Below, piece by piece: positions 28,173 to 39,540 of a stretch of 64,000 nt of DNA. The notes beneath the pieces are model-generated. The model was not told the origin of the DNA. It saw only the letters and a program-made list of their open reading frames with translations, and searched no databases. How positions within the stretch are numbered: the first letter of the stretch is position 1; the number at the start of each line of letters is the position of its first letter. The position numbers were made by a program, and so were the translations under genes. Source of the stretch: Desulfovibrionaceae bacterium (GTDB taxonomy: Bacteria > Desulfobacterota > Desulfovibrionia > Desulfovibrionales > Desulfovibrionaceae). The stretch covers positions 62,001-126,000 of the forward strand of contig JACCQI010000005.1 of NCBI GenBank assembly GCA_015709315.1. Direction: 5' to 3'.

Positions 28173-28757
28173 TTAAGGCCGCGAAAGCCAGGTGTCCAGG
28201 AAGTGCAAGGTTTTTCCCAGGGTCTCTTCCTTGGCGAGATGCGTGTTGTCGATGACGAACTCGGCGTCCTCGTCCATCTCGAACTCCACGTCCACGCCGA
28301 TCACCTCGCCCAGCCCTTCCACCGGCTCGCCGGTCTCCCTGCGGCGCAGGGCCTTTTCATACAGCCCGGCCATGACCAACCCCTCGGGGCGGCCGGACTC
28401 GCGCCGGATGGCCTGGTCAAGCCCGCAGCGGACGAATATCTCGGCGAACCGGGGGATGCGCTCCCGCGCGTACCGGCGCATGGACACCCGGTAGGCCGAA
28501 CCGTCCATGATCACGTTCCGGCCCCCGGCCACCAGTTCGGCGGCCTCGTCCGCGAACCGGGCATAGGCGGCCTCCCGCTCTTCCGGGGCATAGGTCGGCT
28601 CCGGGAAATACGCCTTGCGGCGGGCGTCCATCTGCAACAAAACGACGTCCGTTCCCCGCGCCCGCAGTTGGGCGGCCAACCCCTTGGCCAGGGTCGATTT
28701 GCCGCTGCCGGGCAGCCCCACGACCCAGATGGCCCACGGTTCGCGCGCGCCGCCCAC
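28173..28757 (-). CDS. CysC-like P-loop small-molecule kinase
   Basis: 194 aa, adenylylsulfate-kinase-like. Walker A is GLPGSGKST (14-22). It has a CysC-like lid and the FVRCGLDQAIRRE and GLYEKALRR segments, but departs from true CysC around the APS-binding residues. GTG start 3 nt after the APH-fold gene. Translation with that gene is probably coupled, so a joint pathway is likelier than PAPS synthesis. Substrate unknown. Confidence 0.75.
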   Translation of the reverse strand: MGGAREPWAIWVVGLPGSGKSTLAKGLAAQLRARGTDVVLLQMDARRKAYFPEPTYAPEEREAAYARFADEAAELVAGGRNVIMDGSAYRVSMRRYARERIPRFAEIFVRCGLDQAIRRESGRPEGLVMAGLYEKALRRRETGEPVEGLGEVIGVDVEFEMDEDAEFVIDNTHLAKEETLGKTLHFLDTWLSRP

Positions 28758-28760
28758 GGG

Positions 28761-29843
28761 TCACTCCAGGTACTTGTTGATGTGCGCCCAATCGAAGACG
28801 TCGTCCTCAAGCACGTTGACCAGGAGGTTGAACAGCCTGCGGCGCACGTTGTCGGGATGGTCCGGGTACCATTCGGGCGAGGCGATGACCAGGCCGCGAA
28901 ACACGAAGAACGGGGCCATGACCTCCAGGACCTCGGTGTCGCCCGTGGCCGCGAAGTATTCCTCGAAATAGGCGTTGTACAACGTGCGGAACGGACCGTT
29001 GAGCCGGTCATGGCCGTACAGGCTCCACAGCAGGTAGTTGATGGCCATGGTCGCCAGGTCGCCGCCCGGCTCGCCCCACTCGCCCCGGCTCCGGTCGAGC
29101 ACCGAAAAATCACCGTCATCGGCGACCAGCACGTTCCAGGGGTGGAAATCCCCATGCACCGCGCTCAGCCGGTGGGTGTAGCCCTTGAGCTTCCACCGCC
29201 AGTCGATGAGCCGCTTTTCCAGTGCCTTGAACCGATCGGCGGAGAAAAAGGCGTAGGACGGCGGGAACGCCTCGTCCACCAGCCCCAGAATGCACTCGCT
29301 GGACCCGATCAGGTCGCGTATGCGGCGGTAGTACAGATGCGGATCGTCCAGCTTGGCCGAATGGACCCGGGCCAGCCACCGGGCGAACTCGCGGGCGGTC
29401 CGCACGTCCGAGTCCCGCAGGTCGCCGGTCTTGATGCGCTCCAGATCCAGAAAGTAGTCGTGGCCCTCCAGCTTCTCGTTGAGGATAAAGAACTCCTTGG
29501 GGCCGTCAACGGGTACCAGGGCGTCGGAAGCATTTACGTAGCCCAGGCCGAGGGGCCGGACGTGGCGCTCCATACGCGCCGAGGTCTCGTACTGGAACAT
29601 GAGGATCGCACCCCGGTCCCAGTAGAACTGGTGGCCGTACTTGTCCCCCTTCATGACGGACAGCACGGCCTCCCGTACCTCGCCCCCGACCTCGAACCGA
29701 AGAAGCAGGGGCTTGCCGTAGCCGAACCCCTTCATCCCCTGCTCGTCGAGATTGCCGATGTCCCCGGCCTTGATGAGCCGGGCGTCAGGCCCGAACGCGC
29801 GCTTGAGATACGCTTCGACGGCTTCGATCCTCAATTCGATCAT
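28761..29843 (-). CDS. APH-fold (aminoglycoside/choline kinase-like) phosphotransferase
   Basis: 360 aa. The catalytic loop AVHGDFHPWNVLV and the metal-binding FSVLDRSRGEWGEPGGDLA define the APH family. Family members phosphorylate choline, homoserine, methylthioribose or aminoglycosides; the target here cannot be read. Preceded by GGGAGG and followed 3 nt later by the CysC-like kinase. Confidence 0.82.
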   Translation of the reverse strand: MIELRIEAVEAYLKRAFGPDARLIKAGDIGNLDEQGMKGFGYGKPLLLRFEVGGEVREAVLSVMKGDKYGHQFYWDRGAILMFQYETSARMERHVRPLGLGYVNASDALVPVDGPKEFFILNEKLEGHDYFLDLERIKTGDLRDSDVRTAREFARWLARVHSAKLDDPHLYYRRIRDLIGSSECILGLVDEAFPPSYAFFSADRFKALEKRLIDWRWKLKGYTHRLSAVHGDFHPWNVLVADDGDFSVLDRSRGEWGEPGGDLATMAINYLLWSLYGHDRLNGPFRTLYNAYFEEYFAATGDTEVLEVMAPFFVFRGLVIASPEWYPDHPDNVRRRLFNLLVNVLEDDVFDWAHINKYLE

Positions 29844-29873
29844 TACGCCTCCCGGTCTGCCGGTCGTGCGGGT

Positions 29874-30809
29874 TTATTCCAGCGGCCCGAAAACGGACTC
29901 ATAGCGCTTGGTGAACTCTTCCAGCGTAAAGCCGTGTTCCTGGGTGCCCGTCTTCTCCACCGCGTACGTGGCGCTGACCGCCCCGAGCTTGGCGGACTCG
30001 AATACGGTCTTGCCCATGGACAACCCCTTAAGCAGGCCGGAGCGGTAGGCATCGCCCGCGCCGGTCGGATCGACCACGTCATCCGCCGGGCAGATGCCGA
30101 CGGCGACTTCCTCGTCGCGGGTGCTGACGATCGACCCCTTCTCGCCCAGGGTGGTGATGAGATAGGCCACGTTGTCGAGCAGTTCGTCCTTGGACATGCC
30201 CGTGGATTTGAGGACCATTTCCAACTCGTAGTCGTTGACGATCAGGATTTCGGCCCCGACAATGGCATCCCTCAGCTTTTCGCCGCCGAGCGCCGGAATC
30301 TGCTGGCCCGGATCGAAGATGTAGGGAATGCCGTGCTCGCGGTAGTACCTGGGGTGATCGACCATGTCGTTGATATTGCCGGGCGAGATGATGCCCAGCG
30401 CCTCCGCCGAGTCGATCCGGCTCATGTCGTACTGGCAGGGGTACTTCATGGCGCCGGGATTGAAACCGTTGATCTGGTTGTCGGACTTGTCCGTGGTGAT
30501 GTAGCAGCCGGCCGTGAATTCCTGTTCGATGGTGCGGATGCCCTCCACCGAAAGGCCGTAATGCTGCAACCGTTCGTCGTACAGGCCGAAATCCTTGCCC
30601 ACCTGGCTGAGAATGGTGGACTTCTCGCCCAGCAGGGACAGGTTGTAGGCGATGTTTCCGGCGGTGCCGCCGAAACGCTCGAACAGGCCATCAACGACGA
30701 AGGAAACGTTCAGTATGTGAATCTTGTCGGGCAGGATGTGGTCCGAGAATTTTTCAGGGAAGGACATGATGCGGTCGAAAGCGAGCGACCCGGTGATGTA
30801 GATCTGCAT
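29874..30809 (-). CDS. PfkB-family carbohydrate/nucleoside kinase
   Basis: 311 aa ribokinase-like kinase. It has the N-terminal GSLAFDRIM and FGGTAGNIAYNLSLLG signature 1, and the catalytic DPTGAGDAYRSG signature 2. Overall resemblance is to adenosine-kinase-type PfkB proteins. AAGGAG precedes the ATG. It is 30 bp upstream of the APH-fold gene on the same strand. Confidence 0.88.
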   Translation of the reverse strand: MQIYITGSLAFDRIMSFPEKFSDHILPDKIHILNVSFVVDGLFERFGGTAGNIAYNLSLLGEKSTILSQVGKDFGLYDERLQHYGLSVEGIRTIEQEFTAGCYITTDKSDNQINGFNPGAMKYPCQYDMSRIDSAEALGIISPGNINDMVDHPRYYREHGIPYIFDPGQQIPALGGEKLRDAIVGAEILIVNDYELEMVLKSTGMSKDELLDNVAYLITTLGEKGSIVSTRDEEVAVGICPADDVVDPTGAGDAYRSGLLKGLSMGKTVFESAKLGAVSATYAVEKTGTQEHGFTLEEFTKRYESVFGPLE

Positions 30810-30867
30810 GAAAGCTCCTTGCGTGGCGTTTGATGTCCGGGAAGGTACGTCCCCTGCCCGGTTCGTG

Positions 30868-31194
30868 TCAACGGTCGCCGCTTTGAGTCTCGCTTTGCAC
30901 CCAGCCCAGGAAATCCGGATTGCCGCCGGTGATGGGCAGCGCCGCCACGCAGGGCACCTCGTACCCGTGCATGGCCTTGACCGCCCCGGTCAGTTCCTCC
31001 ACCAGCGAATCCCGGGTCTTGGCGATGAGCACCACCTCCTCGGCCCGCTCCACCTTGCCCCGCCACCAGTACACGGACCGCATGCCGGGAAGGATGTTGG
31101 CGCAGGCGGCCAGCCGCCGCGTCACCAGGACGGCCGCGATGTCCTCGGCCTCGCGCATGTCCGCGCAGGTCATGTAAACGAATGATTCCGCCAT
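30868..31194 (-). CDS. cutA: Divalent-cation tolerance protein CutA
   Basis: 108 aa, standard length for the trimeric CutA1 family. Motifs present: VLVTRRLAACANILPGMRSVYWW, EEVVLIAKT and HGYEVPCVAALPI. Start MAESFVY is set by AAGGAG 5 nt upstream. Biochemical role remains unsettled in the family. Confidence 0.93.
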   Translation of the reverse strand: MAESFVYMTCADMREAEDIAAVLVTRRLAACANILPGMRSVYWWRGKVERAEEVVLIAKTRDSLVEELTGAVKAMHGYEVPCVAALPITGGNPDFLGWVQSETQSGDR

Positions 31195-31254
31195 GGTCGC
31201 TCCTTGTCTTTCCGGTTGATGATGCGCGCGCCCGCGCCGCAGGCTATAATTTGA

Positions 31255-33060
<1,806 letters not shown>

Positions 33061-33061
33061 A

Positions 33062-34444
33062 TCAGGCCGGGCCGCCGGACGGTTCTTTGGGCGCGACGTC
33101 GAGCACGTCGGCGGAATACAGGTCCGCGCATTCGAGCAGGGTCCGGTTGGTCTCGCTTTGGCCGGTGACCTCGCCCAACTCGCGGAACAGGTTGTCGAGA
33201 AAGCCGAACTTCCCGGCGAACTCCTCGAACACGCGGGGTTCGCCCTCCATGTTCACGGCCTTGATGATGTCCAGCACCCGGACGTGGTCCAGGGCGCGGG
33301 CCGGGGCGTACACGGCCTGGCCTTCGGTCTCGGTGGGCACGGTGTACCCCGCCCGCTGCAACAGGGCGAACAAGCTGTTCACCAGCGACGCCGGGGCCAT
33401 GAGCCCGTCGGAGAATTCCTGCACCGACGGCAGGGGCGTGCCGTCGCGGAAGCGTTTGGCCAGGATGATCATCAGCAGCACGGCGAGCTTCTGCCGTTCG
33501 TAGGGCGTGGCCTCGCCGAAATAACGCTGCTTGACGAAGGAATTGAGATTCTGCCAGGCGTAGCTGACCTGCGAGCCGAACAGGACGATGACCCAACTGA
33601 TGTAGATCCAGACCAGCAGCAGCGGCAACTGGGCGAAGCTGCCGTAGATGGCGTTGTACTTGGCCGCCCCTATCTGCCAGGTGATGTAGAGCCACTGGGC
33701 CATCTGCCACAGGATGCCGCCCACCACGCCGCCGATGAGCGCGCTCTTCAATTCCACGCGTGCATAGGGTACGAAAGCGTACATCATGGTGAACGTGGCC
33801 ATGATGAGCAGATAGGGAATCGACTTGAGGAACAGCGCCTCCAGGTAGCCGATGGCCTCCATGTTCATGAACGTGGACAGGAATTCCTGGTTCTGGAGGC
33901 TTACGTTGAAGCTCGACGCCACGAAAAGGAACAGCGGCCCGAACAGGATGATCGGGAAGAAATCCGTCACCCGCCGCCACGTGGTCCTGCCCTTCTTCAC
34001 CTGCCAGATGACGTTGAACGCCTTCTCGATGGTCCCCACCAGGGACAGGACCGTGAACAGCAGCATGGCCACGCCGACCCATCCCAGGGCCTGGACGTTG
34101 GTCCGGTCGATGTATTCGATGATCTTGTCCGCCACCTCGGGCTGCCCGGTGGTCAGCCGGAGCACCAAATCGCGCATCCCTTCCGTGTTCTGCAGGCCGA
34201 ACCCCTTGGAAATGGAAAAGGCCACGGCCAAAAACGGAACAATGGAAAGAATGGTGGTGAAGGTCAGGGCCGCCGCCCTGATGATGGTCTGGTTGGTGAC
34301 GAAGCCGTAGCCGACCAGGTACAGCAGGCGGCACAGGCCGCGCCAGATACGGATGTAATACGGGGTATCCGGGGTGTTTCGCACCCAGATGCCTTCGCTG
34401 AAGTGCATCTTCACCTGTCGGGACGCGCGATCGAACGAGGTCAT
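33062..34444 (-). CDS. YihY/BrkB-family inner membrane protein
   Basis: 460 aa with about six TM helices in the YihY domain (about 40-310) and a C-terminal cytoplasmic extension of about 150 residues. The family was once mislabelled RNase BN; its function is unknown, possibly transport. GGAG lies before the ATG at 34444. The extension beyond the core resembles the winged-helix-like tails of long YihY proteins. Confidence 0.85.
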   Translation of the reverse strand: MTSFDRASRQVKMHFSEGIWVRNTPDTPYYIRIWRGLCRLLYLVGYGFVTNQTIIRAAALTFTTILSIVPFLAVAFSISKGFGLQNTEGMRDLVLRLTTGQPEVADKIIEYIDRTNVQALGWVGVAMLLFTVLSLVGTIEKAFNVIWQVKKGRTTWRRVTDFFPIILFGPLFLFVASSFNVSLQNQEFLSTFMNMEAIGYLEALFLKSIPYLLIMATFTMMYAFVPYARVELKSALIGGVVGGILWQMAQWLYITWQIGAAKYNAIYGSFAQLPLLLVWIYISWVIVLFGSQVSYAWQNLNSFVKQRYFGEATPYERQKLAVLLMIILAKRFRDGTPLPSVQEFSDGLMAPASLVNSLFALLQRAGYTVPTETEGQAVYAPARALDHVRVLDIIKAVNMEGEPRVFEEFAGKFGFLDNLFRELGEVTGQSETNRTLLECADLYSADVLDVAPKEPSGGPA

Positions 34445-34534
34445 GTCATCTCCACGTGTTGCGGGCTTTTGCACGGCGCGGTGCAGGACCACCGTATACT
34501 CTTTCGCGCGTCAAAGGCAAGGAAACGCGAACGG

Positions 34535-37500
34535 TTAGAAAAGATCTCTCAGGAAATCAAACGACTTTTTGGGGATGCTCAGGATGTTGAGCACCGTATC
34601 GTTGACGATCCTGCCGGTGGGAACGGACACCTTGGGATCGGTCAGCCTCCCCGAAAGCACCAGGGTGACGCTCGGCACCACCACAAAATCGTTCTGGATG
34701 GAAAAATCAATGCTATTGTCCGGGAGACTGAACCAGCCCTTGCCGTAGGACTGGAGCACGGGCGGCGCTTCCAAGCGGAATTTGTCGGCCTTGAACACGC
34801 CGTTTTCCCCCGTGAACTCCATCACGCCCCGCCTGAACGACGTACGGGCCTTGGCCCGCTGCTCCATCTTCTCGATCTCCTGCTTGCTCAAGGTAGCGGG
34901 CCGGACCTCCTCGTCCGGATAGCCGGAGAACTTGAACGAACCGCTGGTCACCCGCACGGACAGTTTGCCGTTGAGATTCTGCAATATGTCGTCGTCCGTA
35001 GCCCCACGGCTCTCAACGTCGATATCCACATCCGACGCCCCGCGCACATAATCCCTGCCCCCGAGATCCCTGGTCAGCGGCCCGGCCTGCATGTCCTTCA
35101 CGCGGATCACGAGATGCGTGGTCAGGGATTTTTCGCCGATCCGGCCGGTCCAGTCCCCGGCCAGGGAACCCTCGTAGGCCGTGCCCAGGACATTGGCCAC
35201 ATGAATTTCCCCCTTATCGGCCCTGATGTCGCCGGTCACGCCGCGCGCCCTGATCTTGGCCAGCTTCAACTCTTCGAGCACGGCCTTGCCGTCGAGCCTG
35301 AGCGCCCCGAGAAATTTCAACGGCAGTTGCACGGGAGGCGCCTTGACGAACCGGCTCGCCCGCTTCTTCTCGATGGCCTCATCCGCCCCAGGCGGCAGAT
35401 AACGGTCGATGTCCAGGCTCCCCCCGGTGATTGAAAAGGAAAGCATGGGGTGGACGTACCCGTCGCCGACCACGCGGCCGGTCAGCGGCATGCCGTCGAT
35501 CTTCGCCTTTACGTCGCTCAAGGCGAATCCGTGTTCGTCGGCCTGGAACCGGGCCGCCAGCGACCAGTACCGCAAGGCCTCGGGATCGTCGGTGGGAAAA
35601 TCCTCGCCCGTGAGCAACAAAATGATGCGCTTGGGGTCAGCGCCGTCGATGGCCACCTCGCCGGTCGCGTCCGGGGCGTCGTTCAGGCCGGTCAGGACGC
35701 CCCGCCCGGTGACGACCGTTTCCAGCACCCGGACGAATCCGTCCTCCACGCCCGCCGTATGCGTCCGGGTGTCGTAGTCGACCCTGCCCGAAACGTTGAC
35801 CCGCCTGGCCCCCTCGGGCAGGACTGTCCAAAAGCCGCTGCCGCTGACCGCCACGCCGGATGCCTTCAGGTGCGACTCGTCCCAGGCCACGGAAAACGGT
35901 CCCTGGACGTCCATGGACAAGTTCTCGACATCCTTGCCGCCCCGCAGCCGGACCGAGCCGTCCACCACGGGATTCCAGTAGCCCGCAGGCCCCTTGCCGG
36001 GAACCACGCCCATGGACAGGCTGGCCTCGTCATAGGGCATTTCCCGAATCTTCCCGGAATCGGACTTGAACCGGGCCGTGCCGTTGCGAAGACGCAATTC
36101 CGCCTTGCCGGTCAAGTGGTCCGCGATGGCCATGGACCGCTTCTCGGGCGGACAGGCAACGGCCGGAACCGAAACGTCGAGACTGAGGGTTCCCACGCCT
36201 CCCAGGGACGCCGCATCCCGCTGCAGGAACCCGAATCCGTTCTTCTGGGACTCCGCGTCGATCCGCGCCTTCATGGCGAGGGTGGGAACGCCCGAGGAGT
36301 CCGCACCAATGGTCGCTTCCAGGGAGCCGCCCACGGATGCCTGCCCTTTCTTGATGGCTCCGGCGTCGAACACGAACGACTTGTCGGCGGTCACCTTCAT
36401 CCGTATGTCGGACAACAGCGTGTCCATCACCTTGAGGCCGTCGGCCCGAATCTTCCCCTTGCCCTTGAACGCCCGGAACAGTGGCAGGTTGAAATCGCCC
36501 CAGACAAAGGGCGTGCCGGTATAAAAAAGAAGGAGGTACCGATCCAGGTCGATGGTGTTCCCGCGCAGATCGAAATCGAAGACGGGGGCCGCAAACCCGG
36601 CCATGGCCAGGTCGCCGCGTACGGTGATGTCGTCCAGAGTGAAAACCAGTTCCTTGAACCGCATCCCGGACTCGTCGATGTGGACAAAGGAGGCAAAGGC
36701 GCTGCTCTTGAGGCCGTCCACCGAGGCCACCGACACGTCCGGCGCGTAGCGGGAAATGATGGCCGAGGGGACAAAAGGCCGGATGGTCACGTGGCCTTCC
36801 GCGGCCAGGGTCTCACGCAAATCCCCGCTCTCGAGGCTGCCCTCGGCCCGCAGGCCCAGAAGCTGGGCCTGAAAATCCTTCAGGTCCACCGAACGATGCT
36901 CCCAATCGAAAGCCACCCGCGAAGTCAACTGGCCGGGGGCCGCGTCCTCGGGCAAGAAGTCGCCGTACACGGTGGCCGTCAGCGTGGCATCGCCCAGTCT
37001 CGGCTTGGTCATGCCCTCGCCGTACGTGACCAGCCCGTTCAGGGTGAAGTCGGCACGGATTCCCAGCGCGTCCAGGGAAAACCCGCTGCCCACGGTCACC
37101 GGAATGGGCGCGTCGGCCCTGATTTCGCCGGTGTGCAGGGAGATGCCGCTCAGCCGCCACACCCGACCGCTCCGCCGGTCCATGAGTTCCACGTCGGTGT
37201 TGATGATCTCGACATTGAACAGGGAAAACGCCCAGTCGCCCTGCACGGATGCGCCGCCTGCATTTCCGGCGGCCGTCAGGAAAGTTTCCAGATTGAAACG
37301 TCCGTCCTCGTCGGCGATCACGGCCACCTGGAGACCGTCCACAAAGACGGATTCGATCATCAATCTGTGCGTGAGCAGCGGCAGGACCCGGACGTTGAGA
37401 TGAATGGTGTCGAACCGGGCGAACGGCTCGGTCCCGAAATCAGGATTCTCCCCCACGGTCAGGTCGTCCACTTCAAGCAGGATTTCCGGCCACAGGTTGA

Positions 37501-37678
37501 TGTTGATGTCGCCGTTCAGACGAACTTCACGGCCCACGACCCGGCTCAGCGTGTCCGTGAACAGCGATCGGAATTCGGGAGTGTCAATATAGTACGATGC
37601 CCAGAACAGGCCCGTCGCGAACAGCAGGACGGCCGCCACCAGCAGTTCGATGCCGATGAGGACCAGCCGCCTAATCAT
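34535..37678 (-). CDS. AsmA family protein (lipid-transfer-like)
   Basis: 1047 aa with one N-terminal membrane anchor, then a long beta-rich periplasmic region. It begins with the AsmA motif FRSLFTDTLSRVVGREVRLNGDI and ends with AsmA-2 domain segments (LNGKLSVRVTSGSFKF). AsmA/YhdP/TamB-type proteins are thought to bridge the periplasm for phospholipid transfer or outer-membrane biogenesis. The start overlaps the DUF89 stop by 8 nt. Confidence 0.88.
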   Translation of the reverse strand: MIRRLVLIGIELLVAAVLLFATGLFWASYYIDTPEFRSLFTDTLSRVVGREVRLNGDININLWPEILLEVDDLTVGENPDFGTEPFARFDTIHLNVRVLPLLTHRLMIESVFVDGLQVAVIADEDGRFNLETFLTAAGNAGGASVQGDWAFSLFNVEIINTDVELMDRRSGRVWRLSGISLHTGEIRADAPIPVTVGSGFSLDALGIRADFTLNGLVTYGEGMTKPRLGDATLTATVYGDFLPEDAAPGQLTSRVAFDWEHRSVDLKDFQAQLLGLRAEGSLESGDLRETLAAEGHVTIRPFVPSAIISRYAPDVSVASVDGLKSSAFASFVHIDESGMRFKELVFTLDDITVRGDLAMAGFAAPVFDFDLRGNTIDLDRYLLLFYTGTPFVWGDFNLPLFRAFKGKGKIRADGLKVMDTLLSDIRMKVTADKSFVFDAGAIKKGQASVGGSLEATIGADSSGVPTLAMKARIDAESQKNGFGFLQRDAASLGGVGTLSLDVSVPAVACPPEKRSMAIADHLTGKAELRLRNGTARFKSDSGKIREMPYDEASLSMGVVPGKGPAGYWNPVVDGSVRLRGGKDVENLSMDVQGPFSVAWDESHLKASGVAVSGSGFWTVLPEGARRVNVSGRVDYDTRTHTAGVEDGFVRVLETVVTGRGVLTGLNDAPDATGEVAIDGADPKRIILLLTGEDFPTDDPEALRYWSLAARFQADEHGFALSDVKAKIDGMPLTGRVVGDGYVHPMLSFSITGGSLDIDRYLPPGADEAIEKKRASRFVKAPPVQLPLKFLGALRLDGKAVLEELKLAKIRARGVTGDIRADKGEIHVANVLGTAYEGSLAGDWTGRIGEKSLTTHLVIRVKDMQAGPLTRDLGGRDYVRGASDVDIDVESRGATDDDILQNLNGKLSVRVTSGSFKFSGYPDEEVRPATLSKQEIEKMEQRAKARTSFRRGVMEFTGENGVFKADKFRLEAPPVLQSYGKGWFSLPDNSIDFSIQNDFVVVPSVTLVLSGRLTDPKVSVPTGRIVNDTVLNILSIPKKSFDFLRDLF

Positions 37679-38558
37679 GGTCCGAACCCTCCGCGTGCAT
37701 TCGGCAGAACGCGCTGCAGCCCACGTCGAGGCCGGTCTCGGCGGCCACCCGCGAGCACTTGACCTTGAAGGCGCAGAAGATGCCCGGCCAGCGCCCGGAC
37801 AGGGCCTCGAAATTCCCCTGCCCCTTGCCGAGAATCACATCGGCCTCGCGCATGCGCGCCAGGAATTCCGGGGTGCAGCATTCCAGCACCGTACCCGGTG
37901 TGTCCACGCCGCTTTCCACCACCCGGCACAGGCCGGTCATGCCCACCAACTCCGCGTCCTTCATGGTCGCATCGTTGAGCACCGGGGCCGAGCGGACTGC
38001 GTAGGTCACGGTGCACCCGCGCCGTTTGAGCTGCTCCACCAACAGCGTATCCAGCACGATCTCGCCCGTATTGTCGCCGAGGATCAAAACCGTTGCGCCG
38101 GGAGCCGCCAATTGCCTGAACTCGTCCAGCGCATCGCGGGAAACAGCCCCTTCAAGCGCGGCGATCTCCCCTTCCAGGTCGAATTCCAGGTCCACGCCGC
38201 GATCGATGTAGTTGCCGATGATGGAGAGTTCCAGCGCCAGCCCCAGCGGATCGCCGCCGGAATCGGCCGCCTCGGCGGCAATGCGCTCCCTCACCTCGGG
38301 CAGGAGCGACAGGACCCAGGCGTTGGCATTTTTCTTATCTTCGGCGTAGAGATCGCCGCACCCCGTCAGGTCCTGGACAAGCCGCGACAAACGTCTGGCG
38401 ATGGCGGGCGGCGGCTGCGTGAAATCAAGGGTTCCGAGCAGGCTTCCCCATTGCTTGACGATGGTGTGCTGCAAAGCCACATCGTCCGGGCAGGCGAGCC
38501 TCGCTTCGTTTACCGCCATTTTCATAAAGCAGGGCATGCAGTCGAGAGAAGTATCCAT
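37671..38558 (-). CDS. DUF89/ARMT1-like metal-dependent phosphatase family
   Basis: 295 aa. The DUF89 core is shown by the N-terminal CMPCF, the metal motif LGDNTGEIVLD (about 156-166) and GKGQGNFEAL near the C-terminus. Relatives act as damage-control phosphatases on sugar phosphates. Cys residues at both ends (CxxC, CSAFC) could bind metal. Coupled to asmA by overlap. Confidence 0.82.
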   Translation of the reverse strand: MDTSLDCMPCFMKMAVNEARLACPDDVALQHTIVKQWGSLLGTLDFTQPPPAIARRLSRLVQDLTGCGDLYAEDKKNANAWVLSLLPEVRERIAAEAADSGGDPLGLALELSIIGNYIDRGVDLEFDLEGEIAALEGAVSRDALDEFRQLAAPGATVLILGDNTGEIVLDTLLVEQLKRRGCTVTYAVRSAPVLNDATMKDAELVGMTGLCRVVESGVDTPGTVLECCTPEFLARMREADVILGKGQGNFEALSGRWPGIFCAFKVKCSRVAAETGLDVGCSAFCRMHAEGSDHD

Positions 38559-38660
38559 TCCGTCACCTATCTATCGGAACTTATCAAGAAGATTAAAGAA
38601 TCATTAATAAAACGAAATGGGGCATCCTGGTTGAAGGATGGCACATAGCCGCAACCATGG

Positions 38661-38684
38661 CAAGAAAAGCCGGGAGGGACGGCT
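38661..38684 (-). terminator. Terminator after the lpx operon
   Basis: On the minus strand AGCCG and CGGCT form a 5-bp stem with a 7-nt loop followed by TTTCTT, 8 nt past the lpxI stop. It marks the end of the long envelope operon. Confidence 0.6.
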
Positions 38685-38691
38685 GGCTGGA

Positions 38692-39531
38692 CTACTCGCG
38701 GGCCTTCAGAAATTCGCCGCTGAGGCCCACGATGGAGATGCCGTTGGCGTCGGCAAAGGCGAGCGTCGCCTCCTGGTCGAAAAACAGGGATTTCCCGGCC
38801 TCGATGCCGAGACATGCGGCCTTGCCGTCTGCCATGATCCTGAGCGTGTCCAGGCCGAAGCTCGGCAAATCGACTTCCTGCTGCTGGCCCGGCTTGAAGA
38901 CCTTGACCACGACGCACCCGTGGCCGCCGAAGGCGCAACCGCGCCGGATGGCCTCGTCCGTGCCTTCCAGGGCTTCCACTGCGGCCACGACGCCCTCGCG
39001 GACAACCAGGCATTGGCCGATATCCATCCGGCCGAGTTCCTTGGCGATCTTCCAGGCAAACGCAAGGTCTTCCCACTCCCGTTCATCCGGAGTGCGGCGG
39101 GTCAGGATGCCCTCCGGCGTCAGCAGTTCCGGGAGGAATACATGTGCGGGAACCACGGGCATACCCTCCTTCTCGAACTCGTTGGCCAGGCTGCCGAGCA
39201 GGGCGGAATCACCCTTGTTCTTCCGGCTGAAAACCAGCCTGACGGCGCGCATGTCCAGATGGCGGACGTCCATGGCCTTGGGCTTCTCGATGGTCCCGGC
39301 CATGATGATGCGGTCCACCCTGTTGGACTTCAAATACTTGATGAGCTTGTTCAGCTTGCCGAGCTTGAGTTCCTGCCACTCGTCCGCCAGCGGGACCACA
39401 TCCATATTGGTATGGCCCGTGAACCCGGCCACGACCAGCCGGTGCCCCCGGGCCTTCACGCCCTCGGCCACGAGGACGGGAAACTGCTTCCCGCCCGCGA
39501 TCAGTCCGATGGTAAGTGTTTCGCCCGGCAT
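38692..39531 (-). CDS. lpxI: UDP-2,3-diacylglucosamine diphosphatase LpxI
   Basis: Lipid A pathway hydrolase that yields lipid X in bacteria lacking LpxH. 279 aa with the LpxI features GLIAGGKQFPV, IIMAGTIEKP, FGGHGCVVVKVFKPGQQQE and DLPSFG. It lies 9 nt after lpxA. Lpx operons of this bacterial group commonly carry lpxI here; lpxB is not in this window. Confidence 0.93.
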   Translation of the reverse strand: MPGETLTIGLIAGGKQFPVLVAEGVKARGHRLVVAGFTGHTNMDVVPLADEWQELKLGKLNKLIKYLKSNRVDRIIMAGTIEKPKAMDVRHLDMRAVRLVFSRKNKGDSALLGSLANEFEKEGMPVVPAHVFLPELLTPEGILTRRTPDEREWEDLAFAWKIAKELGRMDIGQCLVVREGVVAAVEALEGTDEAIRRGCAFGGHGCVVVKVFKPGQQQEVDLPSFGLDTLRIMADGKAACLGIEAGKSLFFDQEATLAFADANGISIVGLSGEFLKARE

Positions 39532-39540
39532 GGCGTCCGG

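Noticed and set aside
28173-28757. Bona fide APS kinase CysC
   Set aside because: No cysD, cysN or sat neighbours, divergence at substrate residues, and tight pairing with an APH-fold kinase.
28761-29843. Aminoglycoside resistance gene
   Set aside because: The APH fold is broad. Length, context and composition match chromosomal metabolic kinases, with no mobile-element signs around it.
28116-30833. A 905-codon plus-strand open frame
   Set aside because: Antisense to the three kinase genes; no domain and no ribosome site.
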